NCBI GenBank assembly: GCA_913061385.1
Contig: CAJXTM010000029.1
Span: 1 to 12,233 of the forward strand
Direction of reading: 5' to 3'
DNA from: an uncultured Rhodopirellula sp.
GTDB taxonomy: Bacteria; Planctomycetota; Planctomycetia; Pirellulales; Pirellulaceae
DNA: 12,233 bases
Shown here: in pieces, positions 1 through 7,984 of the stretch
Position numbering within the stretch: the stretch's first letter is position 1
How the letters are laid out: each line of letters starts with the position of its first letter
Position numbers and translations under genes: made by a program
The notes under the pieces: model-generated
Seen by the model: only the letters and a program-made list of their open reading frames with translations
Databases searched by the model: none
What the model was told of the DNA's origin: nothing

Positions 1-31
1 GTCGGCAGCGTCAGATGTGTATAAGAGACAG
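1..31 (+). other. Nextera/Tn5 read-1 adapter (artificial)
   Basis: The first 31 bases end with the 19-base Tn5 mosaic end AGATGTGTATAAGAGACAG, preceded by GTCGGCAGCGTC, the read-1 side of the Illumina Nextera adapter (its first two bases are missing). This is library DNA and not part of the organism. It truncates the sulfatase gene that starts at 888. Confidence 0.98.
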
Positions 32-888
32 GCCACATGGCTGTTGGGATCGAAACCCTTTTCAGTGATTGTTTTGAGAAGCTCACCGCGAGGTGTCATG
101 ACCTCTGGAAGACTTTTAACTTCTCCCTCTCCTGTGATGAGCGGGTGATCCATGGATTTTCGCCATGACTTATCTGGCCCGTGCAGCAGAGTGCTGCAAA
201 GATGAAGGTAAAAGGGACCGTCCTTGTTCTCTTCGATGAACTCTAGAGCTGCCACCGTCGTCCACTCTGGGTTGTGGATGGAATAGGGCTGGTGCGCGTT
301 CTCCGGATAGACGTGCTTCGCCCAGGAAAAGCCCAGCGTTTTGAGGTAGCGACGCATCCAAAGTTCGTTGTGTTGGAACTGAGCCGAGGTCTCAGGACCA
401 GGACTCGCGTCTTTGGGAATATCAATCCATCTGTTTTTCCCTTTGTAAAACTCCGGAAAATCCAAACTCGAAGTGAGGTGGAATTTCCCAACAAATCCCG
501 TGATATAGCCGGATTTACGGAGAACATTTCCAACGTTCATATTGTCGCGTTCCAGTGCAACATTGAAATTGGGAAGCCCCTGATTTTCTTTACCGCCGAC
601 GGCTTCGGCGTAACGTTTACTATGCGAGTTACCGGCAAAGCGACCGGTCAAAAAGGTGTATCGAGATGGAGTACAGACCGAACTGCTGACGTAGGCACGC
701 GTGAACTTCATCCCTTCCTCTGCCATGCGGTCCAGATTCGGCGTGTAGGTGTCGCCCCCAAATGCGGCGATGCTAGATGGGTTCTGATCATCAATTAGAA
801 ACATGATGATGTTAGGACGCTGTCCGCGGGCGACTGTGCCAGCCATTACCAACAAACAGAAGATCGAAACTGAGACAACCGTTTTCAT
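32..888 (-). CDS. Exported sulfatase (sulfatase 1), C-terminal part missing
   Basis: Formylglycine-dependent type I sulfatase, hydrolysing sulfate esters outside the cytoplasm; substrate unknown. 285 residues are present, against about 450-500 for the family. The reading frame is open up to the adapter, so the truncation is technical. Residues 1-20 form a Sec-type signal peptide (MKTVVSVSIF followed by a hydrophobic stretch). The metal-binding pair D33-D34 lies in MFLIDDQ. The signature is VCTPSR with C72 as the residue converted to formylglycine, followed by TGR at 81-83. K135 and H137 in GKFH and H236 in LLHGP fit further active-site positions. The start at 888 is the ATG that gives the signal peptide; no Shine-Dalgarno sequence is visible. 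It lies 106 bp downstream of sulfatase 2 in the same direction and is probably the distal gene of the same operon. The maturing enzyme that makes formylglycine is not in the window. Confidence 0.93.
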
Positions 889-994
889 GGCGAGATGTTT
901 TGATGACAGGGTGAGGTTTTTGGAAAACAGCATGTGCGGTGGATCGCGTTCCCATCCGAGCGGGGAATTACTATGATTCGGGATTTTGGATTCT

Positions 995-2398
995 TTATTT
1001 TGCTTCGCGCGCTTTTATACGTTCGGCTTTCTGTTTTTCGCGTGCCGCTTTCTTTTCATCTTTCGACATCTTTTTGGCTGGTGCACCGGCATCAGGATTC
1101 CAGCGTTTTTCCTGCTTGCTTATCGGGTCTGCCATTTCGTCGAGCCATGCATTGTATTTGTCCCTGAGTTCGGAAACCACTTTCGGGTGCTTTGCAGCAA
1201 GGTCAGTGGTTTCGCTGAGATCTTTTTCGAGATCGAAAAGTTCGACACGACGTTTCTCTGCGACCATTTTCCAGTTCCCGCTGCGAATGGCCCACTTTCC
1301 ATTGGCACCCGCAGAACTCCAATACAATTCGTCGTGGAGTTTGTCGGTTTCACCTTTGAGGGCGGGCAGGATGCTCTTGCCGTCCAGAGGTTTGTCCTTA
1401 GGCATGGGAAGCCCGGCGGCGTCGAGAGTAGTGGCAAACAAATCAGTCGACCACATGGGAACGTCGCATTTTTTCCCGCCTTCCAGTTGGGCCGGCCACG
1501 ACACAATGAACGGGACATGAACTCCGCCCTCGTAGTCCATCTGCTTGAAGCCGCGAAGCGGTGCATTGTCGGCGTTCATGGCACCGGAACCGCCATTGTC
1601 CGTGAGAAAGATCAGCAGAGTATTGTCAAAAATGTCGTGCTTCTCCAGCGATTTTACGATCTCGCCCACTCCCATATCAAGATGCTTGATCATGGCCATG
1701 AGCGTGTCGCGTGTTTCGTCTCCGGTAACTTTCTTGATGTCTTCTTCGGGAGCCTCCGGGGGAGCATGAACTGCGTTGTAAGCGACATAGAGAAAGAAAG
1801 GGGCCTCCTTGTGGCGGTTGATAAAATCGACCGCTTCCTCAGTGATTCGAGTCGTCAGGTAGCCTTCTTCTTTGATGGGTTTGAGGCCACGATAAATGGG
1901 GTGGTCCATGCTTGAGTGGTCAAAGTAGGGATGTGCCCCGCGCCCCATGAAGCCATAGAACTCATCGAACCCTCGATTCATGGCGTGGTACTCTTCAGTG
2001 AGTCCGAGATGCCACTTACCCAATGCACCCGAAACGTAACCGGCTGGCCCCAGTCGCTGAGGAATAAATACTTCATCAAGGGGAACGCCTGAGCCTCCCT
2101 CCCCTGCTGTGTAGATTCCGAATCGCTGCTGATAGCGACCTGTCATGAGTCCTGCACGAGTCGGTGAACACACATGTCCACTGGTGTAGCCCTGGGTACA
2201 GATGATGGAAGAATGTGCAAGAGCATCTATATTCGGTGTGCTGACTTCTGGCGGGGAGTGCGGGTTGTAGCTGACATCGGCATAGCCCTGATCATCTGTG
2301 AGAATGATGACGATGTTCGGTTTCTCGTCCGCCAAAACGAGGGAGGTCATTCCGACCAAACTCAGGAACAATGATTTCAGTACGTGTCGAAGTTTCAT
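995..2398 (-). CDS. Exported sulfatase (sulfatase 2, arylsulfatase type)
   Basis: Full-length type I sulfatase of 467 residues from the chosen start. Signal peptide 1-23 ends in LVLA before DEKPN. Metal-binding D35-D36 sit in ILTDDQGY. The signature is CSPTR with C77 as the formylglycine precursor; the fourth position is Thr rather than the commoner Ser, an accepted variant (CxPxR). TGR follows. K128 and H130 (GKWHLG), H211 (AVHAPP) and D267-N268 (LTDNGG) match the expected active-site positions, so the enzyme should be active on a sulfate ester in the periplasm or outside. I chose ATG 2398 over the in-frame ATG at 2422 because it begins directly with the signal peptide. The last 40 residues or so are rich in Lys and Glu with an Ala/Pro linker, an unusual charged tail. 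It lies 132 bp downstream of the EF-hand gene, a gap large enough for its own promoter. Confidence 0.95.
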   Translation of the reverse strand: MKLRHVLKSLFLSLVGMTSLVLADEKPNIVIILTDDQGYADVSYNPHSPPEVSTPNIDALAHSSIICTQGYTSGHVCSPTRAGLMTGRYQQRFGIYTAGEGGSGVPLDEVFIPQRLGPAGYVSGALGKWHLGLTEEYHAMNRGFDEFYGFMGRGAHPYFDHSSMDHPIYRGLKPIKEEGYLTTRITEEAVDFINRHKEAPFFLYVAYNAVHAPPEAPEEDIKKVTGDETRDTLMAMIKHLDMGVGEIVKSLEKHDIFDNTLLIFLTDNGGSGAMNADNAPLRGFKQMDYEGGVHVPFIVSWPAQLEGGKKCDVPMWSTDLFATTLDAAGLPMPKDKPLDGKSILPALKGETDKLHDELYWSSAGANGKWAIRSGNWKMVAEKRRVELFDLEKDLSETTDLAAKHPKVVSELRDKYNAWLDEMADPISKQEKRWNPDAGAPAKKMSKDEKKAAREKQKAERIKAREAK

Positions 2399-2530
2399 GG
2401 TTATTATTCTGTTTGTTTCCATGCCTAAATGAATGGGGGTATTTGAAACAGATGTTCAAACTGTTCACGGATCAGCGGTGATTCGAATCGGGCAGCTTCA
2501 AACGCTTGCCTGCGTTGTCATCTGTCCGTG

Positions 2531-3319
2531 TTACTTCCGCTTTTCCTTGACGCTCTTTTTTCCGTGCGTGACACGGTGAACGTATGCTGCCGTTTCACGC
2601 TGTGTGAGACTTCCAGACTTATCGCGGTCGGTCCTCTTGAAGACATTCTCGATGTGATTGCCGCTCGTGGAGATCGAGGCAAACTCTTTGGCGTCGAGCC
2701 TGCCATCCCTGTTTTTGTCTGCTTGATTGAACCATTCGCCAGGTGTTTTTCGCGAGAGTTTCCACCATGACACCTTGCTAATTGCTTCAACGAATTCGGC
2801 CGCAGCGAGTGCACCGTCACTGTCTTTGTCGCACTTGCGAAATGAGTCCGGACCGTGCTTTGGTGAGTGAAAAATGTACTTACTGAACTCAACGTAGCTG
2901 ACTGAGTCACTGGCGTCTTTATCGACTTCCTTGAACAGCTCTCGCTCCGTCATCGCAAGCCGCTTTTCACCAAGCGGTGATGGCTCACCGACTGGAGGCG
3001 TGAAGGTAATAGTCTTGATGAGCCCGTCTTTTCCAAAGGAGGCTTTCACCCCAAGCCCTGCCCGTGGTGCCTGTTCACTTCTCACTGGCAGCCCGACGTA
3101 ATAGACCTTTGACTTTGAGTTCATGTATAGCTTGTGAAGGTGCTCGCCACTCTGCTGGACACCAAACTTTTTTCCTGAGGAGTCGACGCTCGTAAGCGTA
3201 CCGACGACAACGGATCGATCTGGTTGCTGGCTGTTCGGCTTAGCCTGGACATTCAAGGCGATAACTAAAAAGGTACTGACCAGAAATGCAACTTTGAAAA
3301 TTGATGCTTTTGCTGTCAT
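2531..3319 (-). CDS. Exported EF-hand calcium-binding protein
   Basis: 262 residues. Signal peptide 1-26 ends in NVQA. Residues 35-108 form a beta-rich segment (VVVGTLTSVD, KLYMNSKSKVYYVG, GLIKTITFTP) resembling the small barrel of DUF5666-like proteins; this is a pattern match only. Four EF-hand loops follow: 133-144 (DKDASDSVSYVE, lacking the central Gly), 164-175 (DKDSDGALAAAE), 201-212 (DKNRDGRLDAKE) and 231-242 (DRDKSGSLTQRE). Ligand positions 1, 3, 5 and 12 are acidic or Asn/Ser throughout, so calcium binding is likely. The tail KKSVKEKRK is basic. The start codon overlaps the DUF1501 stop as ATGA, with GGAG (plus-strand 3328-3331) 8 nt upstream, indicating translational coupling. Sulfatases of this type use calcium, so an accessory or sensing role is conceivable; that is inference. 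Confidence 0.92.
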   Translation of the reverse strand: MTAKASIFKVAFLVSTFLVIALNVQAKPNSQQPDRSVVVGTLTSVDSSGKKFGVQQSGEHLHKLYMNSKSKVYYVGLPVRSEQAPRAGLGVKASFGKDGLIKTITFTPPVGEPSPLGEKRLAMTERELFKEVDKDASDSVSYVEFSKYIFHSPKHGPDSFRKCDKDSDGALAAAEFVEAISKVSWWKLSRKTPGEWFNQADKNRDGRLDAKEFASISTSGNHIENVFKRTDRDKSGSLTQRETAAYVHRVTHGKKSVKEKRK

Positions 3320-4590
3320 GCGAATAACTCCATGATTGGCTCTTCCCCGTCACCGACGGTCATGGGCCGACCAGAAGGTGAGATAGCTGGTTTTTCGATT
3401 TCCATTCCAGCCGCGAGTGCAATGCTGGCGTGAAAAGCTCCCACCGAGACGGCATTCTCATCAACGTAATATCCAGCGTCGTCACTCTTGCCGTAAACAA
3501 ACCCTGCCTTGGTGCCTCCACCTGCCAGAATAGTGGAAAAGCAGACCGGGTGATGACTTCGGCCATCACCATCGAAGTTTGGTTTTCGACCGAATTCCGT
3601 CGCGACGACAACCAGCGTTGAGTCCAACATCCCACGCCGCTGGAGGTCGTTGATGAGTGTTGCAAATGCTTGGTCGAAGACCGGTGCTACATCACCCATT
3701 TCGTCGGCGAGCGCTTTATGGTGATCCCAACCGTCGTGCTTTACCTCGACAAAACGGACGCCAGAACCAACTAATCGGCGAGCAAGTAGGCACCCTTGGC
3801 CGAATGAGTTGTTGCCATATGCTTCCCGTTGTTCTTGAGACTCACCCGACAGGTCGAATGCTTTCAGTTCCTGACTTTTCATCAATGCGAGAGCATCGTC
3901 GTAGAAACTGTTGTAAGCATTGACCCCCTTATCATTGAATTTCATCCGGAAGTTCGCATCGAGCTCGTTCAGTAATGTCAGTCGCTTTTTTGCCGCGGAC
4001 TTGCCGCCGATTGATTTAACATCATTGATCCCTTGGTTAGGATCACCGATCGCGAGAGGTGCATAGCCGGATGGGAAGAACCCGTTCCCCTGGTCGGAAC
4101 GGCGGTTGATACACACGCTTGATGGCAACGTTTTGCTGCTCCGTCCTAAATAGTGAGCCCCCCAAGCCCCGAGGTTGGGGTGTAGAATGGTGCCGCGTTT
4201 CTCAAAAGCGGTCCTCATGAAGTACTGAGCAGGCGCGTGGACACCGATTTTGGCCTCCATCGAGCGGATCAAGCAGACACGATTCGCGATCGACGCAAAC
4301 TTCGGAAAGAAATCGGTGACCTGGAAGTCGGCTGATGTGTTAATCGTCTTTGCCGGACCTTTGGATTTACCCTGCTTTGGGTCCAATGAGTCGATGTGAC
4401 TCAAACCACCGCTAAGCATCAACCAGATCACGCTCTTTGCTTTACCAAACGCGGCCGGCTTCTCGTCTGCCAATTCTGCAGCAACGAACTGTGCCGCTGG
4501 AAGGATACTCAGGCCGAACGAAGTGGCCGCGCATCGCTCTACGAACTGCCTGCGCGAAGGTGTGTCTAAAGAGTTAAGAAGTTGTTTCAT
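3316..4590 (-). CDS. DUF1501 family protein, Tat-exported
   Basis: 424 residues, a normal length for DUF1501, a family of the alkaline phosphatase/sulfatase superfamily fold found in large numbers in planctomycetes; no reaction is established. The N-terminus has a twin-arginine signal, SRRQFV at 12-17, followed by a hydrophobic stretch to about residue 38, so export in the folded state is expected, unlike the Sec-type neighbours. Family landmarks are WLMLSGGLSHID (56-67, the metal-site strand), KHDGWDHH (284-291), ATEFGRKP (330-337) and GRSHHP (343-348). The gene starts 58 bp after the DUF1549/DUF1553 stop, and these two families habitually lie side by side in planctomycetes, suggesting a joint function. 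The stop overlaps the EF-hand start by 4 bases. No Shine-Dalgarno sequence precedes ATG 4590. Confidence 0.95.
   Translation of the reverse strand: MKQLLNSLDTPSRRQFVERCAATSFGLSILPAAQFVAAELADEKPAAFGKAKSVIWLMLSGGLSHIDSLDPKQGKSKGPAKTINTSADFQVTDFFPKFASIANRVCLIRSMEAKIGVHAPAQYFMRTAFEKRGTILHPNLGAWGAHYLGRSSKTLPSSVCINRRSDQGNGFFPSGYAPLAIGDPNQGINDVKSIGGKSAAKKRLTLLNELDANFRMKFNDKGVNAYNSFYDDALALMKSQELKAFDLSGESQEQREAYGNNSFGQGCLLARRLVGSGVRFVEVKHDGWDHHKALADEMGDVAPVFDQAFATLINDLQRRGMLDSTLVVVATEFGRKPNFDGDGRSHHPVCFSTILAGGGTKAGFVYGKSDDAGYYVDENAVSVGAFHASIALAAGMEIEKPAISPSGRPMTVGDGEEPIMELFA
3328..3331 (-). promoter_or_regulatory. Shine-Dalgarno site for the EF-hand gene
   Basis: GGAG on the minus strand lies 8 nt before the ATG at 3319 and inside the last codons of the DUF1501 gene. 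It supports the start at 3319 and coupling through the ATGA overlap at 3316-3319. Most other starts in this block have no such site. Confidence 0.6.
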
Positions 4591-4648
4591 GTCGGATCAG
4601 ACCGTTAAGGATCGTTCTGGAAATGAATGCGGTGGCGAATGTCGGTCG

Positions 4649-6499
4649 TTATTGAATGAACAGGAATTCACGGGAGTTCAGCAGAGCCCAGGTGATGTCG
4701 CCCAGGTTTAGTCCTTGGTCGAGTGCGGAAATGCACTGTTCCATGTCTTGCTCACTTGGAGCTCGTGACAGGCATGTGCGGTACAGGGAAGTGATCTGCA
4801 TAGCTCGCATGCTTTTGTTTCTGGCTGCCTCGACATCTGATGCTTTACCCATCAGACTTTCCATGACTTCACCATTCATCATCGTCAACGATTCGGTGAT
4901 ACCGCCTTCGGTCGATCCATCATCAGCAACGGCACGAGCTGACTGACCTGCGACTCTTAGAAAGTGTGTGGGTGGCATTGGTTGTGGCAATTCAGAAGCC
5001 CGCATCCACGAATTTTCGCCGCGGAGTTTGACTTTCCGTTTGCTGGACCCCATGAACAGACCGCGCCCGCCGTCACCTTTGGAAGATTTTTTACCCTGTC
5101 GCGTATCCAACAGTGTCGTTGCAAATTCAAAAATCTTCTCACGATCTTTTGCGATGTTTTTTCTATCGTTCTCAAATTCAAATGGAAAAACCAAACGCTC
5201 CATCATTGGTGCATGATTGGTCTTGATTCGGTCGATCTCCGGGCCTCGCAGGAGGAGAACAATGGAGTCCCATGCCTGCTCAGCCGTCATGCGACGTAAT
5301 AACGGGCCAGAGAATCGAAAGTCCTCGCCCTCAGGCGGCGTCACGCTGACCTTCTGCTGGTACGCTTTCGTATTCAAAACAACTCGCTGGAACTCGCGGA
5401 GATCGAAGTCGACATCTCGCATGATCTGAGCGAGAAACTTTAGCAGTTCCGGGTTCGTAGCTTTTTCCAGGACGTCAAGGTCCGTCACCGGTTCCTTCAC
5501 AGCGACGCCAAAGAACTTCTTCCAGATACGGTTAGCGATCGCCTCGGCGAACCGTGGGTTCTTGGGTGATGTCATCCAGCGCGCGAATAGATCCCTCAGA
5601 TGTCGAGGGTCGGTGGTCGTCACGTTTGCCCGCCTGGTACCTTCCCATGTAATGAACTTCGGAACGGCTTTCTCGCCGGGTTGCGCGTCATCATAGGCGT
5701 AGTCTTCCGGGAATTCGGTCGCGCGACCCTGCTCATAGACAACTCGTTCCATGTTTGGCTGAAGCAAGGAGACGAGATTCGCTTTCGAAAAACGTTCATC
5801 ACGCAGCGTTATCGCCGGCTTACGAGTGTCGACACGCTCAAAGGCGGTTGAGCCGAAAAACGAAGCCATTTCGTAGAAGTCTCGCTGAGTCCATTCGGCG
5901 AAGGGGTGGTCATGGCACTGCGCACAGGCCACATTGGCCCCAAGAAAAGTGGTCAGCGTGTTGGAAAGGCTATCCAGCGGCATGCTGGCATCTCGCAAGA
6001 GGTACGCGGTGGCGCCATTCTCTCCAAGCCGGCCTTCTGCGGTTAACATGTCGTGGACCAATTCATCCCATGGACGATTCTCCCGAAGTTGTGACTTCAG
6101 CCATGTGTGAAAAGTCCAAGTCTTTCCAATACGGTAATAGTCATCCTTCACGCGAAGCATGTCTCCCAGCCAGTTGAACATGTGAGACTCGTGCCCGGGA
6201 GACTCCAGCAGGTTATCGATCAACCTCGCTCGACGGTCTTTCCGCTTGTCCTCGTAAAAGTTTATAAGTTCCTTCTGCGTTGGAATTCGACCAATCAAAT
6301 CCAGATACACACGACGGACGAATTGAACATCGCTAACTGGCGGATTTGGTCGTAGTTCGTGCTTCTTCAGATCAAGCTGAATGATCGCGTCAATTCGCGA
6401 GGAAGCTTTCACTGGGTTATCAGCACGTGCATTCGTTACTGGAACCATAAGGCCCATTAGCAGGATGCTGTATCTGATGGAGCTTCGAATCATTGACAT
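4649..6499 (-). CDS. DUF1549 and DUF1553 domain protein with CxxCH motif
   Basis: 616 residues from ATG 6499. Signal peptide 1-26 ends in NARA. DUF1549 covers about 33-240, including FVRRVYLDLIGRIPT and the conserved CAQCHDHPF; C192, C195 and H196 form a CxxCH of the type that binds c-type heme, although heme binding by this domain is unproven. DUF1553 covers about 297-616: DPRHLRDLFARWM, NRIWKKFFG, and the end LYRTCLSRAPSEQD to NSREFLFIQ. The longer form of this family has a separate N-terminal cytochrome domain, which is absent here. The frame is open back to a GTG at 6571 immediately after the FecR stop, but ATG 6499 is preferred because it begins with the signal peptide; the two Met codons at 6499 and 6493 are close alternatives. 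No Shine-Dalgarno sequence is visible. It sits between the regulators and DUF1501, in operon arrangement. Molecular function unknown. Confidence 0.94.
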   Translation of the reverse strand: MSMIRSSIRYSILLMGLMVPVTNARADNPVKASSRIDAIIQLDLKKHELRPNPPVSDVQFVRRVYLDLIGRIPTQKELINFYEDKRKDRRARLIDNLLESPGHESHMFNWLGDMLRVKDDYYRIGKTWTFHTWLKSQLRENRPWDELVHDMLTAEGRLGENGATAYLLRDASMPLDSLSNTLTTFLGANVACAQCHDHPFAEWTQRDFYEMASFFGSTAFERVDTRKPAITLRDERFSKANLVSLLQPNMERVVYEQGRATEFPEDYAYDDAQPGEKAVPKFITWEGTRRANVTTTDPRHLRDLFARWMTSPKNPRFAEAIANRIWKKFFGVAVKEPVTDLDVLEKATNPELLKFLAQIMRDVDFDLREFQRVVLNTKAYQQKVSVTPPEGEDFRFSGPLLRRMTAEQAWDSIVLLLRGPEIDRIKTNHAPMMERLVFPFEFENDRKNIAKDREKIFEFATTLLDTRQGKKSSKGDGGRGLFMGSSKRKVKLRGENSWMRASELPQPMPPTHFLRVAGQSARAVADDGSTEGGITESLTMMNGEVMESLMGKASDVEAARNKSMRAMQITSLYRTCLSRAPSEQDMEQCISALDQGLNLGDITWALLNSREFLFIQ

Positions 6500-6571
6500 A
6501 AGTAAAAAGAGGAGTTGAGTATTTTCGTGTCGCGAGGTTATTACGAAACCGAACGGGGATGGAGTCTCCAC

Positions 6572-7984
6572 CTACGGCTGTTCTGCGACGACGACCCGGA
6601 TTTGATCGACTGCCGAACTCGCTGAAAGGTCAAGTGACAAAGTCCGACGATCCCGGCTGAGTGCCACATTATCTCTACCTGAGTCAGGCAGGTCATCTGG
6701 TCGGGTTGGCTCAATGCCACGCCGCGTGTCTCCATAATCGCCCAGCGGATGCCCGAGCAGTTCGTCTGTCCTGATGAGATGGGTGGTCCCACCAATCAGC
6801 CCGAGAATCGGCCGATCGAATGTGATCTGCCCGATAACCCTGGCTCCGTCGGTTTCGCCCCGAGTGAACTCGCCGATTGGATTGAGTTGTAGCAAATAGC
6901 TCCGAATCAAATGCCCCGCAGCAATCGCTTGTTTATTCCGGCGTCGAACTCGAATGTACTGCCCCGGCTCCGTGACGTTAACTTTGAGATCTGATCTCAG
7001 CAGAACTTGTGAACGCTCATGGAATACCAAAATGCGTTCGCTGTCCTCGCATCTTCCCGGTACGAAGTTGGGGCCAGGCGAAACGAACTTCATTAGTCCA
7101 GTCGCCTGCAAGACACCGGACGTGACCGGCCACGCGTCTTCATAGCGCTCCGTCGAATAGTCCACTGTGTCGATGGAGTCAGCGTTTGGTCTAGAGCGAA
7201 CGGCGTTGCCTTCGCGAACAAGCTGAGGCGTATCCTTGACCTCAGCAAGGCTGACCTCCACTTCTCCTTCGAAGACGCAGACATCGGTTTCACCATCTCC
7301 ACCCACCGAGACACCAAACGCAGTCCCCAAATCAACGACATCCATTGCCGGCGTGAGCACTTCGAAACCCACCGCAGACTCCGGTATGGACGCCGTCAGG
7401 ATTCCACTGGTCAGGACTGTTTTATATGTCGACAAAATCTCAAACTCTGCCGGACCCTGAAGCGTTACCGTGGCACCATTAAGGAAGTCTAGTCGCGCCA
7501 GACCAGTCTCCAAATGCAGCTTGCCTTCACCGAGTCGGTCTCCCAGAACTCGTTCTTCGCCTCCCCATCTCGCATGGGACGTGTACTCAACAGTGGCAAT
7601 CGCTGGAACGCCACCATCTCGCGGTGGTTCAGTGTCAGACCATATCAGGAACACGAAAAGTGATGCAGCTGTAGCCAGCACCACCAATGCGAGTGCACGT
7701 TGTGCAAACTGAAATTGTGACGCTGTGTTCCGCTTGGATTCGACCACAGAAGGATCGAAATCCGGCGATTCCGAGGGAATGTCCGTTTCTAGATCAGCCG
7801 CGTTTCCTGACTCGACTGCACGACCATGCTCATGGATTAACCCCGTCAATAAACGCAAGTCGTTGAATTGCCGCACACGATCAGGTGAGTTTGATAGCTC
7901 ACGATTTAATGACTCCAGATCGCCTGTACCAATCGCGTCTTCCAGATACAAGGTGGTCAGACGCAGGAATTTTTCATCATTCAT
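6572..7984 (-). CDS. FecR-like membrane regulator (probable anti-sigma partner)
   Basis: 470 residues. The N-terminal part (1-96) is predicted cytoplasmic: MNDEKFLRLTTLYLEDAIG, with a helical region typical of planctomycete FecR proteins next to ECF sigma factors. One membrane segment lies at about 97-115 (ALALVVLATAASLFVFLIW). A FecR domain in the periplasm covers about 135-265, with VDLGTAFGVSV and CVFEGEVEVSL. Residues about 290-470 form a further beta-rich domain, with repeated ITFDRPILGLIGG and RTLSLDLSASSAVDQIRV stretches, similar to domains I recall from planctomycete exported proteins; I cannot name it. The start is fixed by the ATGA overlap with the sigma gene (7981-7984) and by GGGAG 10 nt upstream; the frame is also open to GTG 8032. 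By family precedent it should control the sigma factor in response to an external signal. Confidence 0.88.
   Translation of the reverse strand: MNDEKFLRLTTLYLEDAIGTGDLESLNRELSNSPDRVRQFNDLRLLTGLIHEHGRAVESGNAADLETDIPSESPDFDPSVVESKRNTASQFQFAQRALALVVLATAASLFVFLIWSDTEPPRDGGVPAIATVEYTSHARWGGEERVLGDRLGEGKLHLETGLARLDFLNGATVTLQGPAEFEILSTYKTVLTSGILTASIPESAVGFEVLTPAMDVVDLGTAFGVSVGGDGETDVCVFEGEVEVSLAEVKDTPQLVREGNAVRSRPNADSIDTVDYSTERYEDAWPVTSGVLQATGLMKFVSPGPNFVPGRCEDSERILVFHERSQVLLRSDLKVNVTEPGQYIRVRRRNKQAIAAGHLIRSYLLQLNPIGEFTRGETDGARVIGQITFDRPILGLIGGTTHLIRTDELLGHPLGDYGDTRRGIEPTRPDDLPDSGRDNVALSRDRRTLSLDLSASSAVDQIRVVVAEQP

Noticed and set aside
274..798. 174-residue open frame on the plus strand
   Set aside because: It lies antisense to sulfatase 1 and lacks any family similarity.
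986..1915. 309-residue open frame on the plus strand
   Set aside because: It is the antisense shadow of sulfatase 2, whose minus-strand product has a complete signal peptide and active site; the plus product has no recognisable domain.
2442..2460. Inverted repeat TTTGAA/TTCAAA between the EF-hand and sulfatase 2 genes
   Set aside because: Only a 6-bp A/T-rich stem; too weak to call an operator or terminator.
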